64,000 bases of DNA from Methylosinus trichosporium OB3b (GTDB taxonomy: Bacteria > Pseudomonadota > Alphaproteobacteria > Rhizobiales > Beijerinckiaceae), in the NCBI RefSeq assembly GCF_002752655.1, contig NZ_CP023737.1:3000001-3064000 (forward strand), read 5' to 3'. This document shows positions 35,219 through 43,728 of this stretch, piece after piece (positions within the stretch are counted from its first letter, which is position 1; each line of letters begins with the position of its first letter). Position numbers and translations under genes: made by a program. Below the pieces are notes generated by a model, which saw nothing but the letters and a program-made list of their open reading frames with translations, was not told the DNA's origin and did not search any database.

Positions 35219-36216
35219 CCGGCTTCGGCGTCGAATACATATGGGTTCTGGCGCTGCTGCCTCTCGCTCTCGCGCCGCTGCTGCGCTCTCCCTTGCGCGC
35301 CTCGCGCATCTCTTCTAGCGAGGCCGCGCCGCGCGACGCGCTGTCGCGCTTCGTTGCTATCGCGATCAAGGCGCTCGGCGTGGGCGCGCTCGGCGCCGCG
35401 ATCTTCGCCGCCGCCGGCCCCTATCGTTCCGGCGCGGAATATGAGCGCGTCGGCGAAGGCGCCGACGTCGTCTTCTTGATCGATCGCAGCGGCAGCATGA
35501 ACGAGACCTTCGCCGGCCGCACGCCCTCGGGGAGCGAGGAATCCAAAGCCTCCGCGGCCAGGCGCCTGCTGCAGGGATTCGTCGACCGCCGCGGCCATGA
35601 TCGCGTCGGCGTCGTCGGCTTCTCCACGGCGCCCATGCTGCTGATGCCGATGTCGGACCATCGCGAGGCCATCGCCGCGGCGATCGACGCCGTCGACCGC
35701 CCGGGCCTCGACTACACCAATATCGGCCGCGGCCTCGCAATGGCGCTGGCGCTGATCGGCTCCGGCGCGCCGGATCGCTCGCGCGCCATCGTGCTCGTCT
35801 CGGACGGCGCCGGCGTGATCGATCCGCGCATCCAGGACGATCTGCGCGCGGAGATGAAGAAGGCCAATGTCAATCTCTATTGGCTGTTTCTGCGCACCGC
35901 CGGCAGCGCCGGCATCTATGACAAGCCGGACCCAGAATTCGACACGCCGCAAGCCGCGCCCGAACGTCATCTCGATCTCTTCTTCAAATCGCTGCGCGTT
36001 CCCTATCGCGCCTTCGAGGCGGAAGGCCCCGAGGCGACGGAGCAGGCGATCGCGCAGATCGACCGTTTGGAGCGACGCCCTGTGCTCTATGTCGAAAAGC
36101 GCCCGCGCGACGAGCTGAGCGGCATCCTCCTCGCCGTCGCGCTCGCTGCGACGCTCGCGCTGCTACTCGCCAAGCTGAGCGAAGCGCGCCTGCCCATGCG
36201 GGAGGAGCGCGCATGA
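35215..36216 (+). CDS. mxaC: MxaC, von Willebrand factor A-domain protein
   Basis: 333 residues. N-terminal membrane segments (WVLALLPLALAPLL; IKALGVGALGAAIFAAAG), a vWA domain with an intact MIDAS motif VFLIDRSGSMNE, and a C-terminal membrane helix (GILLAVALAATLALLLAKL). It is the expected partner of the MoxR ATPase MxaR in the metal-insertion machinery. ATG 35215 overlaps the mxaA stop. Confidence 0.92.
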   Translation: MTGFGVEYIWVLALLPLALAPLLRSPLRASRISSSEAAPRDALSRFVAIAIKALGVGALGAAIFAAAGPYRSGAEYERVGEGADVVFLIDRSGSMNETFAGRTPSGSEESKASAARRLLQGFVDRRGHDRVGVVGFSTAPMLLMPMSDHREAIAAAIDAVDRPGLDYTNIGRGLAMALALIGSGAPDRSRAIVLVSDGAGVIDPRIQDDLRAEMKKANVNLYWLFLRTAGSAGIYDKPDPEFDTPQAAPERHLDLFFKSLRVPYRAFEAEGPEATEQAIAQIDRLERRPVLYVEKRPRDELSGILLAVALAATLALLLAKLSEARLPMREERA

Positions 36217-36830
36217 TCGCGGCCACGCTGCGAGTCCAGCTCGCGCAGGCGCGCGGCGCGGCCGCGAGCCTGTGGCGGGAGCAGCGCTCGACGCTGCTCG
36301 TCCTCGCGCTCTGCGCGCTCGCGGCGGCGACCGCGCTCGCAGCGACGCGCTGGCGGGACGCGCACGCGGCCAATGTCGTGATCGACCGCCTCCGCGCCGG
36401 CCATGACATCGATGTCGGCGAGGACGCCGCGCCCGAAACTCTCCTCGCGCGTATCGCCTTTCTGACCAAGCGCGACGAGCCAGATCGCGCCCGCCTGCTG
36501 GTCGACGCGCTCGAGCGTCGCGGCGCCGCCGCGACCCTCCTCGCGCGCGCGCGCTATCTCGTCGCCAATGCGCTGCTACGCAAGGCCTTCGAGCTCATCG
36601 AGCGCGGCGAGCTCGACGCCGCGCCGCCTTTCGTCAATCTGGCGAAGCGCGATTATCGGCGCGCGCTGCAGCTGGTTCCCGATTTCTGGGACGCCAAATA
36701 TAATTACGACGTCGCCTCGCGCCTCGTGCGCGATTATCCGGCCTTTCAGCAGGAGCAGGGCGACGAGCTGCAAGCCGATCCCAAGAAGCTCTGGACCGAC
36801 ACGCCCGGCGCGCCGAAAGGCCTGCCATGA
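36213..36830 (+). CDS. mxaK: MxaK, membrane-anchored accessory protein
   Basis: 205 residues: an N-terminal membrane helix (TLLVLALCALAAATALAAT) and a periplasmic helical part with TPR-like character (RARYLVANALLRKAFELIE, then YRRALQLVPDFWDAKYNYDV). Corresponds in position, size and topology to MxaK, needed for calcium-dependent methanol dehydrogenase. Overlaps mxaC and mxaL by 4 bases each. Confidence 0.87.
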   Translation: MIAATLRVQLAQARGAAASLWREQRSTLLVLALCALAAATALAATRWRDAHAANVVIDRLRAGHDIDVGEDAAPETLLARIAFLTKRDEPDRARLLVDALERRGAAATLLARARYLVANALLRKAFELIERGELDAAPPFVNLAKRDYRRALQLVPDFWDAKYNYDVASRLVRDYPAFQQEQGDELQADPKKLWTDTPGAPKGLP

Positions 36831-37822
36831 TGCGGCCCGATTGGCGCGATCCGCGGCTCTGGTCGCTGCTCGCCGCGGCGGCGCTGCTGGCGTCGAGCTT
36901 CCTCGCGCCGCGCCTCGCCGTCGCGCGCCCGGGCTATGACGCGCTGCTCGTCGTCGACATCACCGGCAGCATGAACACGCGCGATTACGCCGCGGGCGGT
37001 CGTCCGCAGAGCCGGCTCGACGCGGTGAAGACGGCGCTGCGCGAGACGATCGCTGGCCTTCCCTGCGCCTCGCGCGTCGCGCTCGGCGTGTTCGCGGAGC
37101 GCCGGCCCTTTCTCCTCTATGAGCCGATCGAGACCTGCGGAAATTTCGCGCTCATCGGCGCCTCGATCGACGCGCTCGATTGGCGCATGGGCTGGGAAGG
37201 CGACAGCCATATCGCCGCCGGTCTCTATCGCGCAATCGATTTGGCGAAGGAGCTGCACGCGGATCTGCTGTTCTTCACCGACGGACAAGAGGCGCCGCCG
37301 TTGCCGGCGTCCGGCGGCCCGAGCTTCGACGGCGCGCCGGGGGAGACGCGAGGGCTGATCGTCGGCGTCGGCGGCTATGAATTGTCGCCGATTCCGAAAT
37401 TCAACGACGAAGGCCGCGAGATCGGCTTCTACGGCCTGGACGACGTGCCGCATGAGAATCGCCACGGCCTGCCGCCGCCGGGCGCCGAGCAGCGCGAAGG
37501 CTACAACGCCCGCAACGCGCCCTTCGGCGCGACCATGGCGGCAGGCGTCGAGCATCTCTCGTCGGTGCGCGAGCCCTATCTGCGCACGCTCGCGCAGACC
37601 ACCGGGCTCGCCTATGCGCATCTCGAAGGCGCCGCAGCGCTGGCGCGCGCCTATGAATCCGCCGCGACGCCGCGGCGGCGCGAAGCGATGCTGGATCTGC
37701 GTCCCGTCTTCGGCGCGTCGGCCAGCGCGCTGCTGCTCGTCGCCTTTCTCGCGACGCCCGTGCTCGAATGGTCGGCGGCGCGTCGAAGCAGAAACGCACG
37801 CCCCGAAAGGAGAGAAACATGA
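36827..37822 (+). CDS. mxaL: MxaL, von Willebrand factor A-domain protein
   Basis: 331 residues. N-terminal hydrophobic anchor (WSLLAAAALLASSFLAPRLA), a vWA domain with MIDAS LLVVDITGSMNTRDY, and a C-terminal membrane helix (ALLLVAFLATPVLEW). Second vWA partner of the MoxR system with MxaC. The coding order matches Methylobacterium mxaACKL. Overlaps mxaD by 4 bases. Confidence 0.9.
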   Translation: MMRPDWRDPRLWSLLAAAALLASSFLAPRLAVARPGYDALLVVDITGSMNTRDYAAGGRPQSRLDAVKTALRETIAGLPCASRVALGVFAERRPFLLYEPIETCGNFALIGASIDALDWRMGWEGDSHIAAGLYRAIDLAKELHADLLFFTDGQEAPPLPASGGPSFDGAPGETRGLIVGVGGYELSPIPKFNDEGREIGFYGLDDVPHENRHGLPPPGAEQREGYNARNAPFGATMAAGVEHLSSVREPYLRTLAQTTGLAYAHLEGAAALARAYESAATPRRREAMLDLRPVFGASASALLLVAFLATPVLEWSAARRSRNARPERRET

Positions 37823-38346
37823 AAGCAATCGTCACGACGCTGCTCGCCGCGCTGCTGGTTTCGCCGGCGCTCGCGCATGGTCCGACGCCGATCAAGGTGA
37901 ACGAGTCGATCACCATCGCCGCCGATCCGAAGGCCGTCTGGGCCGTCGCCGGCAAATTCGATGGGCTCGCCGCCTGGCATCCGGACATTGCGAGCGTGAA
38001 GGCGACCGGCGGGGACGCCGTCGGCGCGGAGCGCGAGCTCACCTTCCGCAAGGGCGGCGTGCTCAAGGAGAGCCTCGACGAATATGATCCGGCTGCGTTC
38101 AAATATTCCTATCGCATGGCCGATCCCAATCTCGACGTGCTGCCGATCAGCTCCTATTCGGTGACCTTCACGATCAAGCCGGCGGCCGGCGGCGGCAGCG
38201 ATGTGCAATGGTATGGCCGTCTCTATCGCGGCGACACCGGCAATGAGCCGCCGGAAAATCTGAGCGACGACGCGGCGCGCACGGCGATGTCGGAATTTCT
38301 GTCGTCGGGCCTGCAAGGATTGAAGCGCAAGGTCGAAGGAAAATAA
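37819..38346 (+). CDS. mxaD: MxaD, periplasmic SRPBCC-fold protein
   Basis: 175 residues: signal peptide MKAIVTTLLAALLVSPALA, then the START/SRPBCC fold with ITIAADPKAVWAVAGKFDGL, WHPDIASV and a C-terminal helix (TAMSEFLSSGLQGLKRKV). MxaD has been reported to help electron transfer between methanol dehydrogenase and cytochrome cL. ATG 37819 overlaps the mxaL stop and follows AAGGAGAGAAAC. Confidence 0.92.
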   Translation: MKAIVTTLLAALLVSPALAHGPTPIKVNESITIAADPKAVWAVAGKFDGLAAWHPDIASVKATGGDAVGAERELTFRKGGVLKESLDEYDPAAFKYSYRMADPNLDVLPISSYSVTFTIKPAAGGGSDVQWYGRLYRGDTGNEPPENLSDDAARTAMSEFLSSGLQGLKRKVEGK

Positions 38347-38389
38347 GGCGTATCTCGCGATGGGAGCGCGACCGTTCCAACGTCCCGTC

Positions 38390-38466
38390 ATTGCGAGCGC
38401 AGCGAAGCAATCCAGACGCCGCCCCGCGGCTCTGGATTGCTTCGTCGCGTCGCTCCTCGCAATGAC
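38390..38466. repeat. Palindromic dispersed repeat (copy 2)
   Basis: Same family as 10600-10705: CGTCATTGCGAGC...GAAGCAATCC at the left, mirrored by GGATTGCTTCG...CTCGCAATGACG at the right. It lies directly upstream of the lipoprotein gene and its last bases include that gene's likely start codon. Confidence 0.85.
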
Positions 38467-38968
38467 GCGTGTGACATCGCGTTCGCGCGTCGTCGTCGCG
38501 TTCGTCGGTCTCGCGCTCTGCGCGTGTGACGACGAGCGCAAGAACGACGCGCCGTCGAGCGATGCGGTTCGCGTCGAGGACAAGACGCCGGGCGCATGGC
38601 TGCGGCGCGACGAAGCCGATCCGGCAATTTGGCTGGCGAGCAAGGAGCAGGGTCGGGCGGCGTCGCCGACGGACCCGCGCGTCGAGACGCTCAACCGAGC
38701 CCTGGCGCGCGCCGATGCGTCCTTTCTCGAATCCGCGCGCATGGTCGCCAATCGCACCGCGCAGCTCGCCGACATGCTCGCCGAGGCCGGCATGAAGGAG
38801 GACTATGCGAGCCTCATCGAGCAGCTCTCGGCGGTCGTCGACGCGAAGCGCGGCAAGGCGACCTATGGCGAGCTGTGCGGCTATTACTTCTCGCTGCGCC
38901 GCGGCGGCGCCGACAGAGCGGAGACGCTGCGGATATTGAAGGAGCGTTTCGGCGCGGTGGAACGTTAG
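38462..38968 (+). CDS. Lipoprotein of the mxa cluster (possibly MxaE/MxaH-like)
   Basis: 168 residues from ATG 38462 (MTRVTSRSRVVVAFVGLALCAC). A lipobox-like LCAC ends the signal peptide, so an outer- or inner-membrane lipoprotein is likely. The mature part is charged and helical (ETLNRALARADASFLESARM, YASLIEQLSAVVDAKRGKA) without a recognised domain. In Methylobacterium, mxaE and mxaH follow mxaD, so position suggests one of these, but sequence does not prove it. A longer frame from 38360 would translate the palindromic repeat and is rejected. Confidence 0.6.
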   Translation: MTRVTSRSRVVVAFVGLALCACDDERKNDAPSSDAVRVEDKTPGAWLRRDEADPAIWLASKEQGRAASPTDPRVETLNRALARADASFLESARMVANRTAQLADMLAEAGMKEDYASLIEQLSAVVDAKRGKATYGELCGYYFSLRRGGADRAETLRILKERFGAVER

Positions 38969-38983
38969 CGCGTCTATCGAAGA

Positions 38984-39042
38984 GCGAGCCTGAAGGCTCG
39001 CGGTCCAGACTCGGCGCTTGGACCGCGAGCCTTCAGGCTCGC
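38984..39042. repeat. REPIN-like inverted REP doublet between the lipoprotein gene and mxaB
   Basis: REP copies 38984-39006 and 39020-39042 in inverted orientation with a 13-nt spacer, identical in spacing and arms to the doublet at 11609-11667. Lies between convergent genes. Confidence 0.88.
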
Positions 39043-39051
39043 TCGTTCGCG

Positions 39052-39681
39052 TCAGCCGAGCTTCTTCGACAAGCGGTTCTCCACCGCGATGCGAATGAGA
39101 TCGGAGCGCGAGCGCGCGCCGAGCTTGCGCTTCAGCAGCGCGCAGCTGTTGGCGATGGTCTTGTAGGACACCTTCATCGCGAAGGCCATTTCGGTCATGT
39201 CCTTGCCGTCGGCGAGATGGCGCAGAATGTCGAGCTCGCGCTCGTTGAGCACGTCGAGCGGATTGCCGGTGCGCTTGTCCGAGAAGGCGACCTTGAGCGC
39301 GAGATCGCCGGAGAGATAGCGCTCGCCGCCGGCGACCGCGCGAATGGCCTTGACGAAGCTCGCGGGGTCCTCGTTCTTGGCCACATAGCCGCGCGCGCCC
39401 TGCTCGATCGAGCGCGCCGCGAACATCGGATCGTCATTCATCGTGAAGACGATGATCTTGGACTGAGCGTCGCGCTCCAGCAGAGAGCGCAGAAGATCGA
39501 AACCCGAAGCGTCGGGGAGGTTGATGTCGAGAACGGTCACGTCCGGAGCGGAGGAAGCGTGCGACTTCAGCGCCGCCTCGGCGTCATGCGCTTCGATGAC
39601 CTCTATATCGGCCTGCCCCGAGAGCATGCCGCGACATCCCTCGATCACCATGGGATGGTCGTCGACGATGAGGACGCGCAT
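39052..39681 (-). CDS. mxaB: MxaB, LuxR/NarL-type response regulator
   Basis: 209 residues. Receiver domain (MRVLIVDDHPMVIEG, phosphoacceptor Asp52 in VLDINLP, switch Thr in VFTMNDD, Lys in GYVAKNEDP) and a C-terminal LuxR HTH (LNERELDILRHLADG, MKVSYKTIANSCALLKRKLG). MxaB is the response regulator that in methylotrophs controls mxa genes and takes part in the lanthanide switch. Divergent from the histidine kinase gene at 39839; the shared 157-base gap should hold both promoters. Confidence 0.85.
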   Translation of the reverse strand: MRVLIVDDHPMVIEGCRGMLSGQADIEVIEAHDAEAALKSHASSAPDVTVLDINLPDASGFDLLRSLLERDAQSKIIVFTMNDDPMFAARSIEQGARGYVAKNEDPASFVKAIRAVAGGERYLSGDLALKVAFSDKRTGNPLDVLNERELDILRHLADGKDMTEMAFAMKVSYKTIANSCALLKRKLGARSRSDLIRIAVENRLSKKLG

Positions 39682-39838
39682 CGTGGCCCTTCTTTGCGAT
39701 TGCGGGAAGACTATGTTGAAATCTCGGCTGACTTGTCAATAAACTTCCGATGTTTGGACGAATGGCCGAGCTTCATGGCGCGCCCGGCCGAAGCGCTCCG
39801 CGTCCAACTCTTCTCCTCGGCGAACCCGGCGGTCTCAC

Positions 39839-41227
39839 ATGTCATCCCTGTCGCTCAAGGCGCGGTTGAGCTGGCTCATCGGCGTCGTGCTCGTCGCCAC
39901 CTTGCTGGTGAATGTCGGCATTCTGATCCTGCATGCGGGGCCGCGCATTCGCGCCGAGGACGAGACCAGCCTGCGGTTGACGCGCGAGCTCGTGCTGATG
40001 ACGGTCGCGAGCATCCAGGAGACCAGCGATCCCGCCCCGGCGCTGAAGCGCTTCTACGAGAGCCTCGGAACATTGCGCCATGTCGATGTGCGCGTTCTGC
40101 CAGTGGGCGGTTCGCCGCTCGAGCCGCTCGCGCGGCGGCCGGCGAGCGCGGCGGAGCTGCCGGGCTGGTTCGTCGCGCTGGTCGACGTTCCGCCGCGCGT
40201 CTCGATCATTCCGGTGCGGGTGCGCGGCGTCGATTACGGCCGCATCGCCATCATGTCCAATCCGCTCGACGAGCTCGCCGAGATCTGGTCGGACGTCTCC
40301 TGGCTCGCTCTGGTCAGCCTGCTCGCGACATCGGCGATACTCGCAATCGTGCTCGTCATCGTCCGCTGCTCGCTGACGCCCTTCGGCCACATGCAAAAGG
40401 CCTTGTCGGAGCTGGAGGCGGGAAGGAGCAATGTGCGCGTCGCGCTTGCCGGTGCGAGCGAGTTCCGCGGCATCGCCGGCGCCGTCAACTCGCTCGCGAC
40501 GACGCTCGATCAGGTGAAGGCCGAGAACCGATCGCTGCTCGGCGAGCTGATGCGCGTGCAGGACGACGAGCGCAAGGCGATCGCGCGCGATCTCCATGAC
40601 GAGGCGGGTCCGTGCCTGTTCTCGATCCGCGCCGGCGCCCATGCGATCGGCGAGCTCGCCGAGAGCGACGCGCCCGACCTCGGCCGGCTGCGCCAGATCA
40701 CCGCCAATGTCGGCAAGGCCTGCGAGGCGCTGCAGAGCCTCATCAGCGGGCTGCTCGGACGCTTGCGGCCGCGCGGCCTCGCGGATTTCGGCCTCAGCGA
40801 CGTGCTCGGCGGGCTCATCGCCTCCTGGAAGGTCGCGCGTCCCGACGTGGCGGTGGAGCTGATCGCGCCGCATGATCTCACGACCCTGGACGAGCAGACC
40901 GCTTCGACCGCCTATCGCGTGGCGCAGGAGGCGATGACCAATGTGTTTCGCCACGCCGGCGCCAGCCGCGCCAGCGTCGCCATCGAATTCGCGCCGTTCG
41001 AATCGTCGGTCGAGGGCGACGCGGAGGAGGAGTGCGGCGCAGCGCTGCGCATCGTCGTCGAGGACGACGGCAAGGGCATTCCCGAGCGGCCGCAATTGGG
41101 GCTCGGCATCATCGGCATGCGCGAGCGCGTGCAGGCGCTCGGCGGCCGCATGACCATCGAGAAGCGGCCGGAAGGAGGGACGCGGCTCACGGTTTATCTG
41201 CCGATCGCCGACGACGGCGAGACGTGA
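39839..41227 (+). CDS. mxaY: MxaY-like sensor histidine kinase (HisKA_3/NarX type)
   Basis: 462 residues. Two membrane segments (LIGVVLVATLLVNVGILIL; WLALVSLLATSAILAIVLVI) enclose a periplasmic sensor of about 125 residues. A HAMP-like linker is followed by the HisKA_3 motif ERKAIARDLHDEAGP with phosphoacceptor His253, and an HATPase with VVEDDGKGIPE and LGLGIIGMRERV. This type partners NarL/LuxR response regulators, here MxaB next door. The MxaY role (lanthanide-responsive control of mxaF versus xoxF) is taken from gammaproteobacterial methanotrophs and from context. Confidence 0.78.
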   Translation: MSSLSLKARLSWLIGVVLVATLLVNVGILILHAGPRIRAEDETSLRLTRELVLMTVASIQETSDPAPALKRFYESLGTLRHVDVRVLPVGGSPLEPLARRPASAAELPGWFVALVDVPPRVSIIPVRVRGVDYGRIAIMSNPLDELAEIWSDVSWLALVSLLATSAILAIVLVIVRCSLTPFGHMQKALSELEAGRSNVRVALAGASEFRGIAGAVNSLATTLDQVKAENRSLLGELMRVQDDERKAIARDLHDEAGPCLFSIRAGAHAIGELAESDAPDLGRLRQITANVGKACEALQSLISGLLGRLRPRGLADFGLSDVLGGLIASWKVARPDVAVELIAPHDLTTLDEQTASTAYRVAQEAMTNVFRHAGASRASVAIEFAPFESSVEGDAEEECGAALRIVVEDDGKGIPERPQLGLGIIGMRERVQALGGRMTIEKRPEGGTRLTVYLPIADDGET

Positions 41228-41355
41228 CTTTCATGTTGCTCAATTCGCCGACTCTCGCCGCGCGTTCATTCTCCCGCGCCGCGCGCGATGCGGTTGTCGC
41301 GAGCGATGCGTTCGGGTGAAGGCGACGACGCCTCCCGCCTCCTCTCCCCGCTTGC

Positions 41356-42870
41356 GCTACGGCATGCACACATCTCGTTATGGTGACGACAAGGCGGCTG
41401 AGCTCGGCAAATTGATTCACCTGTGAAATTCCGCTGGCGGCGCGCGCTTGGCGTGTGATTCTGTCCTCGACACGTCGTATCATTTCGGGGTGTCGCCATG
41501 ACGCTTGAAAATCTGTCGTTGGGCCGGTTCGGGGATTGCCGTCTCGATAAAGGGGGCGGTGCTGCTCGATCGCATCCTCGTGCGCCAAACCATCTGCCTG
41601 CGTCGGCTCAGCGCGGGCGATCGCGCCCAGGAGGTCGCCTTCGGCCGCTTCCTGGCCAACGAGAAAGTGACGCCCGAGCGTTTGATCGAGGGCTGGAGCG
41701 AGCAGACAGGATCGGCGGTGGCCGGAAGGCATGTGCTGGCCATCCAGGATACGAGCGAGATCAACTTCAAGACCAAGCCGGGCCGGCGGCGCGGCCTGGG
41801 CGAGATCGGCAAAGGCTCGGGCCGCGGCGTGCTGGTGCATGCGATGGTGGCGGTGGATGCCGACAATGGCAGCTGCCTGGGCCTGGTCGGCGGCTCGGTT
41901 CGCACGCGCAGCAAGGGCCGGGTCGAGACGCCTCACGCCAAGCGCGCGCTGAAGGACAAGGAATCGCGCCGCTGGATCGAAACCGGCGCCCAGGCCGAGA
42001 CTGTGCTGGCGCAGGCCGCCATGGTCACCGTGACGCACGACCGCGAGGGCGACATCTACGCCTGCTGGGCGCGCCTGCCGGGCGATGATTTTCATGTGCT
42101 GGCGCGCGCCATGCACGACCGCGCCGTCGCCTGCGGGGGCACGCTGTCGAGCGTCATGGCGAAACTCGACTTCGTTTCGACGCGCGCCGTCGAGCTGCTC
42201 GCCACGCCCAAGCGCGAGGCGCGCCGAGCGGTGCTGAGCCTGCGCTTCACCTCGGCCGAGGTGGTGCGCCCCGACGGCCCGGATGCGCGCGGCTTGCCCG
42301 AGACGGTGTCGTTGCGGGTCGTCGAGGTGGTCGAGCTCGACCCGCCCGAAGGCGTCGAGCCGGTGCGCTGGCGCCTGCTCACCACCCACGCGGTCGCCGA
42401 TGTGGCGGCGGCTTGGCAAATCGTCGACTGGTACCGGCTGCGCTGGACGATCGAGCAATTGTTCCGGCTGATGAAGACGCATGGCCTGCAGCTCGAGGAC
42501 AGCCAGCTCGCCAGCGCCGAGGGCCTGATCAAGCTCGCCGCCATCGCCGCCAAGGCGGCGGCGACGACCTTGCAGCTCGTGCAGGCGCGCGACGGCAAGA
42601 GCGGCGAATCGGCGACGATCGCCTTCAGCGCGCCGGAGATCGCCGTGCTCGACGGCCTCGCCGGCCAGTACCGAGGCAGGACAACGCTGCAGAAGAACCC
42701 GCACCAGCGCCATAGCCTGGCCTGGGCCGCCTGGATCATCGCCCGCCTGGGCGGCTGGAACGGCTATCCGTCGTCGAAACCGCCAGGGCCGATCACGCTG
42801 CGCCACGGCCTGGAATATTTTCACGCCATCGCCAAAGGTTGGAACCTCCGAGATGTGTGCATACCGTAGC
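41356..42870 (+). mobile_element. IS4-family insertion sequence
   Basis: About 1515 bases bounded by 21-bp inverted repeats with one mismatch: left end starting CTACGGCATGCACACATCTC at 41357, right end at 42849-42869. A single IS4-type transposase gene fills it; its stop codon lies within the right repeat. No target duplication is visible, because the right flank is a different IS remnant. Confidence 0.85.
41498..42869 (+). CDS. IS4-family transposase, frameshift near the N-terminus
   Basis: DDE transposase of the IS4 family (about 455 aa). It has VLAIQDTSEINFKT with the first catalytic Asp, VTHDREGDIYACW, and the YREK-type element IVDWYRLRWTIEQLFRLMK holding the catalytic Glu. The natural N-terminus MTLENLSLGRFGDCRLDK is in one frame from ATG 41498. 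The rest (GAVLLDRILVRQ onward) continues in the +1 frame after the AAAGGGGG run near 41550, so the gene is either inactivated by a one-base indel or uses programmed frameshifting. The longest single frame begins at 41505. Confidence 0.75.
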
Positions 42871-43195
42871 GGCGAAGCGGGCGGGCGAGGCCGTGCGCGG
42901 CCATTGGGGCATAGAGAACCAGCTGCACTGGGTGCTCGACGTCGTCTTCGCCGAGGACCAATCGCGTCTGCGCAAGGGCCATGGCGCGCGGACCATGGCC
43001 GTCGTCAGGCATTTCGCCATCAATATGATCCGCACGGCGCCAGAGCCCGAGAGCAAGCCCATGAAGCCGCAACGAAAGGCCACAAAGCCCACACGCACCA
43101 GCATCAAGCTCCGCAGAAAAATCGCGAGCTGGCGCGAGGATTATCTCGCCATCGCCCTAGGAGCGGAAGTTCGTTAACCTGGATTCGGTGCCCTG
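42871..43195 (+). pseudogene. ISAs1-family transposase remnant (3' end only)
   Basis: The last ~100 codons of an ISAs1 transposase (GEAVRGHWGIENQLHWVLDV to ASWREDYLAIAL), nearly identical to the C-terminus of the intact copy at 50049-51260. It starts immediately after the IS4 element's right end and runs to the ISAs1 terminal repeat ending GCCCTG near 43195. The 5' two thirds are missing and are not found on the other side of the IS4 element, so a deletion adjacent to the IS4 insertion is likely. Confidence 0.88.
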
Positions 43196-43458
43196 ACGGG
43201 CCGGTGGAAGAGATTGACGCTCGACCAGAGCAGGTCTTCGAGATCGGGCTCGAGTCGGGTGTCGGCGAGGGTCGCGACGAGCGCGTCGAACATGTCCGCG
43301 GTCGCGCCGGCAATGGCGGCGGCTTCGGGCAGGGGCCGACTGTCGGGCTCGTCCTGGAAGGGACGGTGGCCATAGAGTTGAAGCTCGGTGAGAACGCGGT
43401 CGATCGGGGATGAGGCCTGCGGGGGCTCGTATTCGGCATCGTCGCGGTTGATCGTCAT
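43174..43458 (-). pseudogene. Island-encoded hypothetical protein, 3' end truncated by ISAs1 remnant
   Basis: A 94-residue frame from ATG 43458: MTINRDDAEYEPPQASSPID, then RVLTELQLYGHRPFQDEPDS and DLEDLLWSSVNLFHR. The last residues (PVRAPNPG) are encoded by the terminal repeat of the ISAs1 remnant, so the original C-terminus is lost. It belongs to a family of small proteins near plasmid/ICE primase and ParB genes in Rhizobiales; no function is known. Confidence 0.6.
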
Positions 43459-43728
43459 GGCGTCGCCCTCTGTCGGATCGGCCGCGCCCATCGCGGCCTT
43501 CGTGGGCGTCCGAAGCGGCAAGACAGAGCCGGCTTGCACCGCCGAGCGGCCGAAGCGGAGCGGAGGACGGCGGGCGGCGGCAATTTTGTGTCGCGATGCA
43601 AAGCCGGATTTATCCGGCGGCGGAAAATTGTCGTCGCCCGCCGTTGCACGGCCGGATCGATTGCCGCGGGACATAGCCCCTCTCGAAGGCCGTGGACGCG
43701 GCTCTTCCGAAGGGGGACAGGTATTCGA

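Noticed and set aside
38360..38461. N-terminal extension of the lipoprotein
   Set aside because: Its residues (VIASAAKQSR, ALDCFVASLLAMT) are the well-known translation of a dispersed palindromic repeat, not protein.
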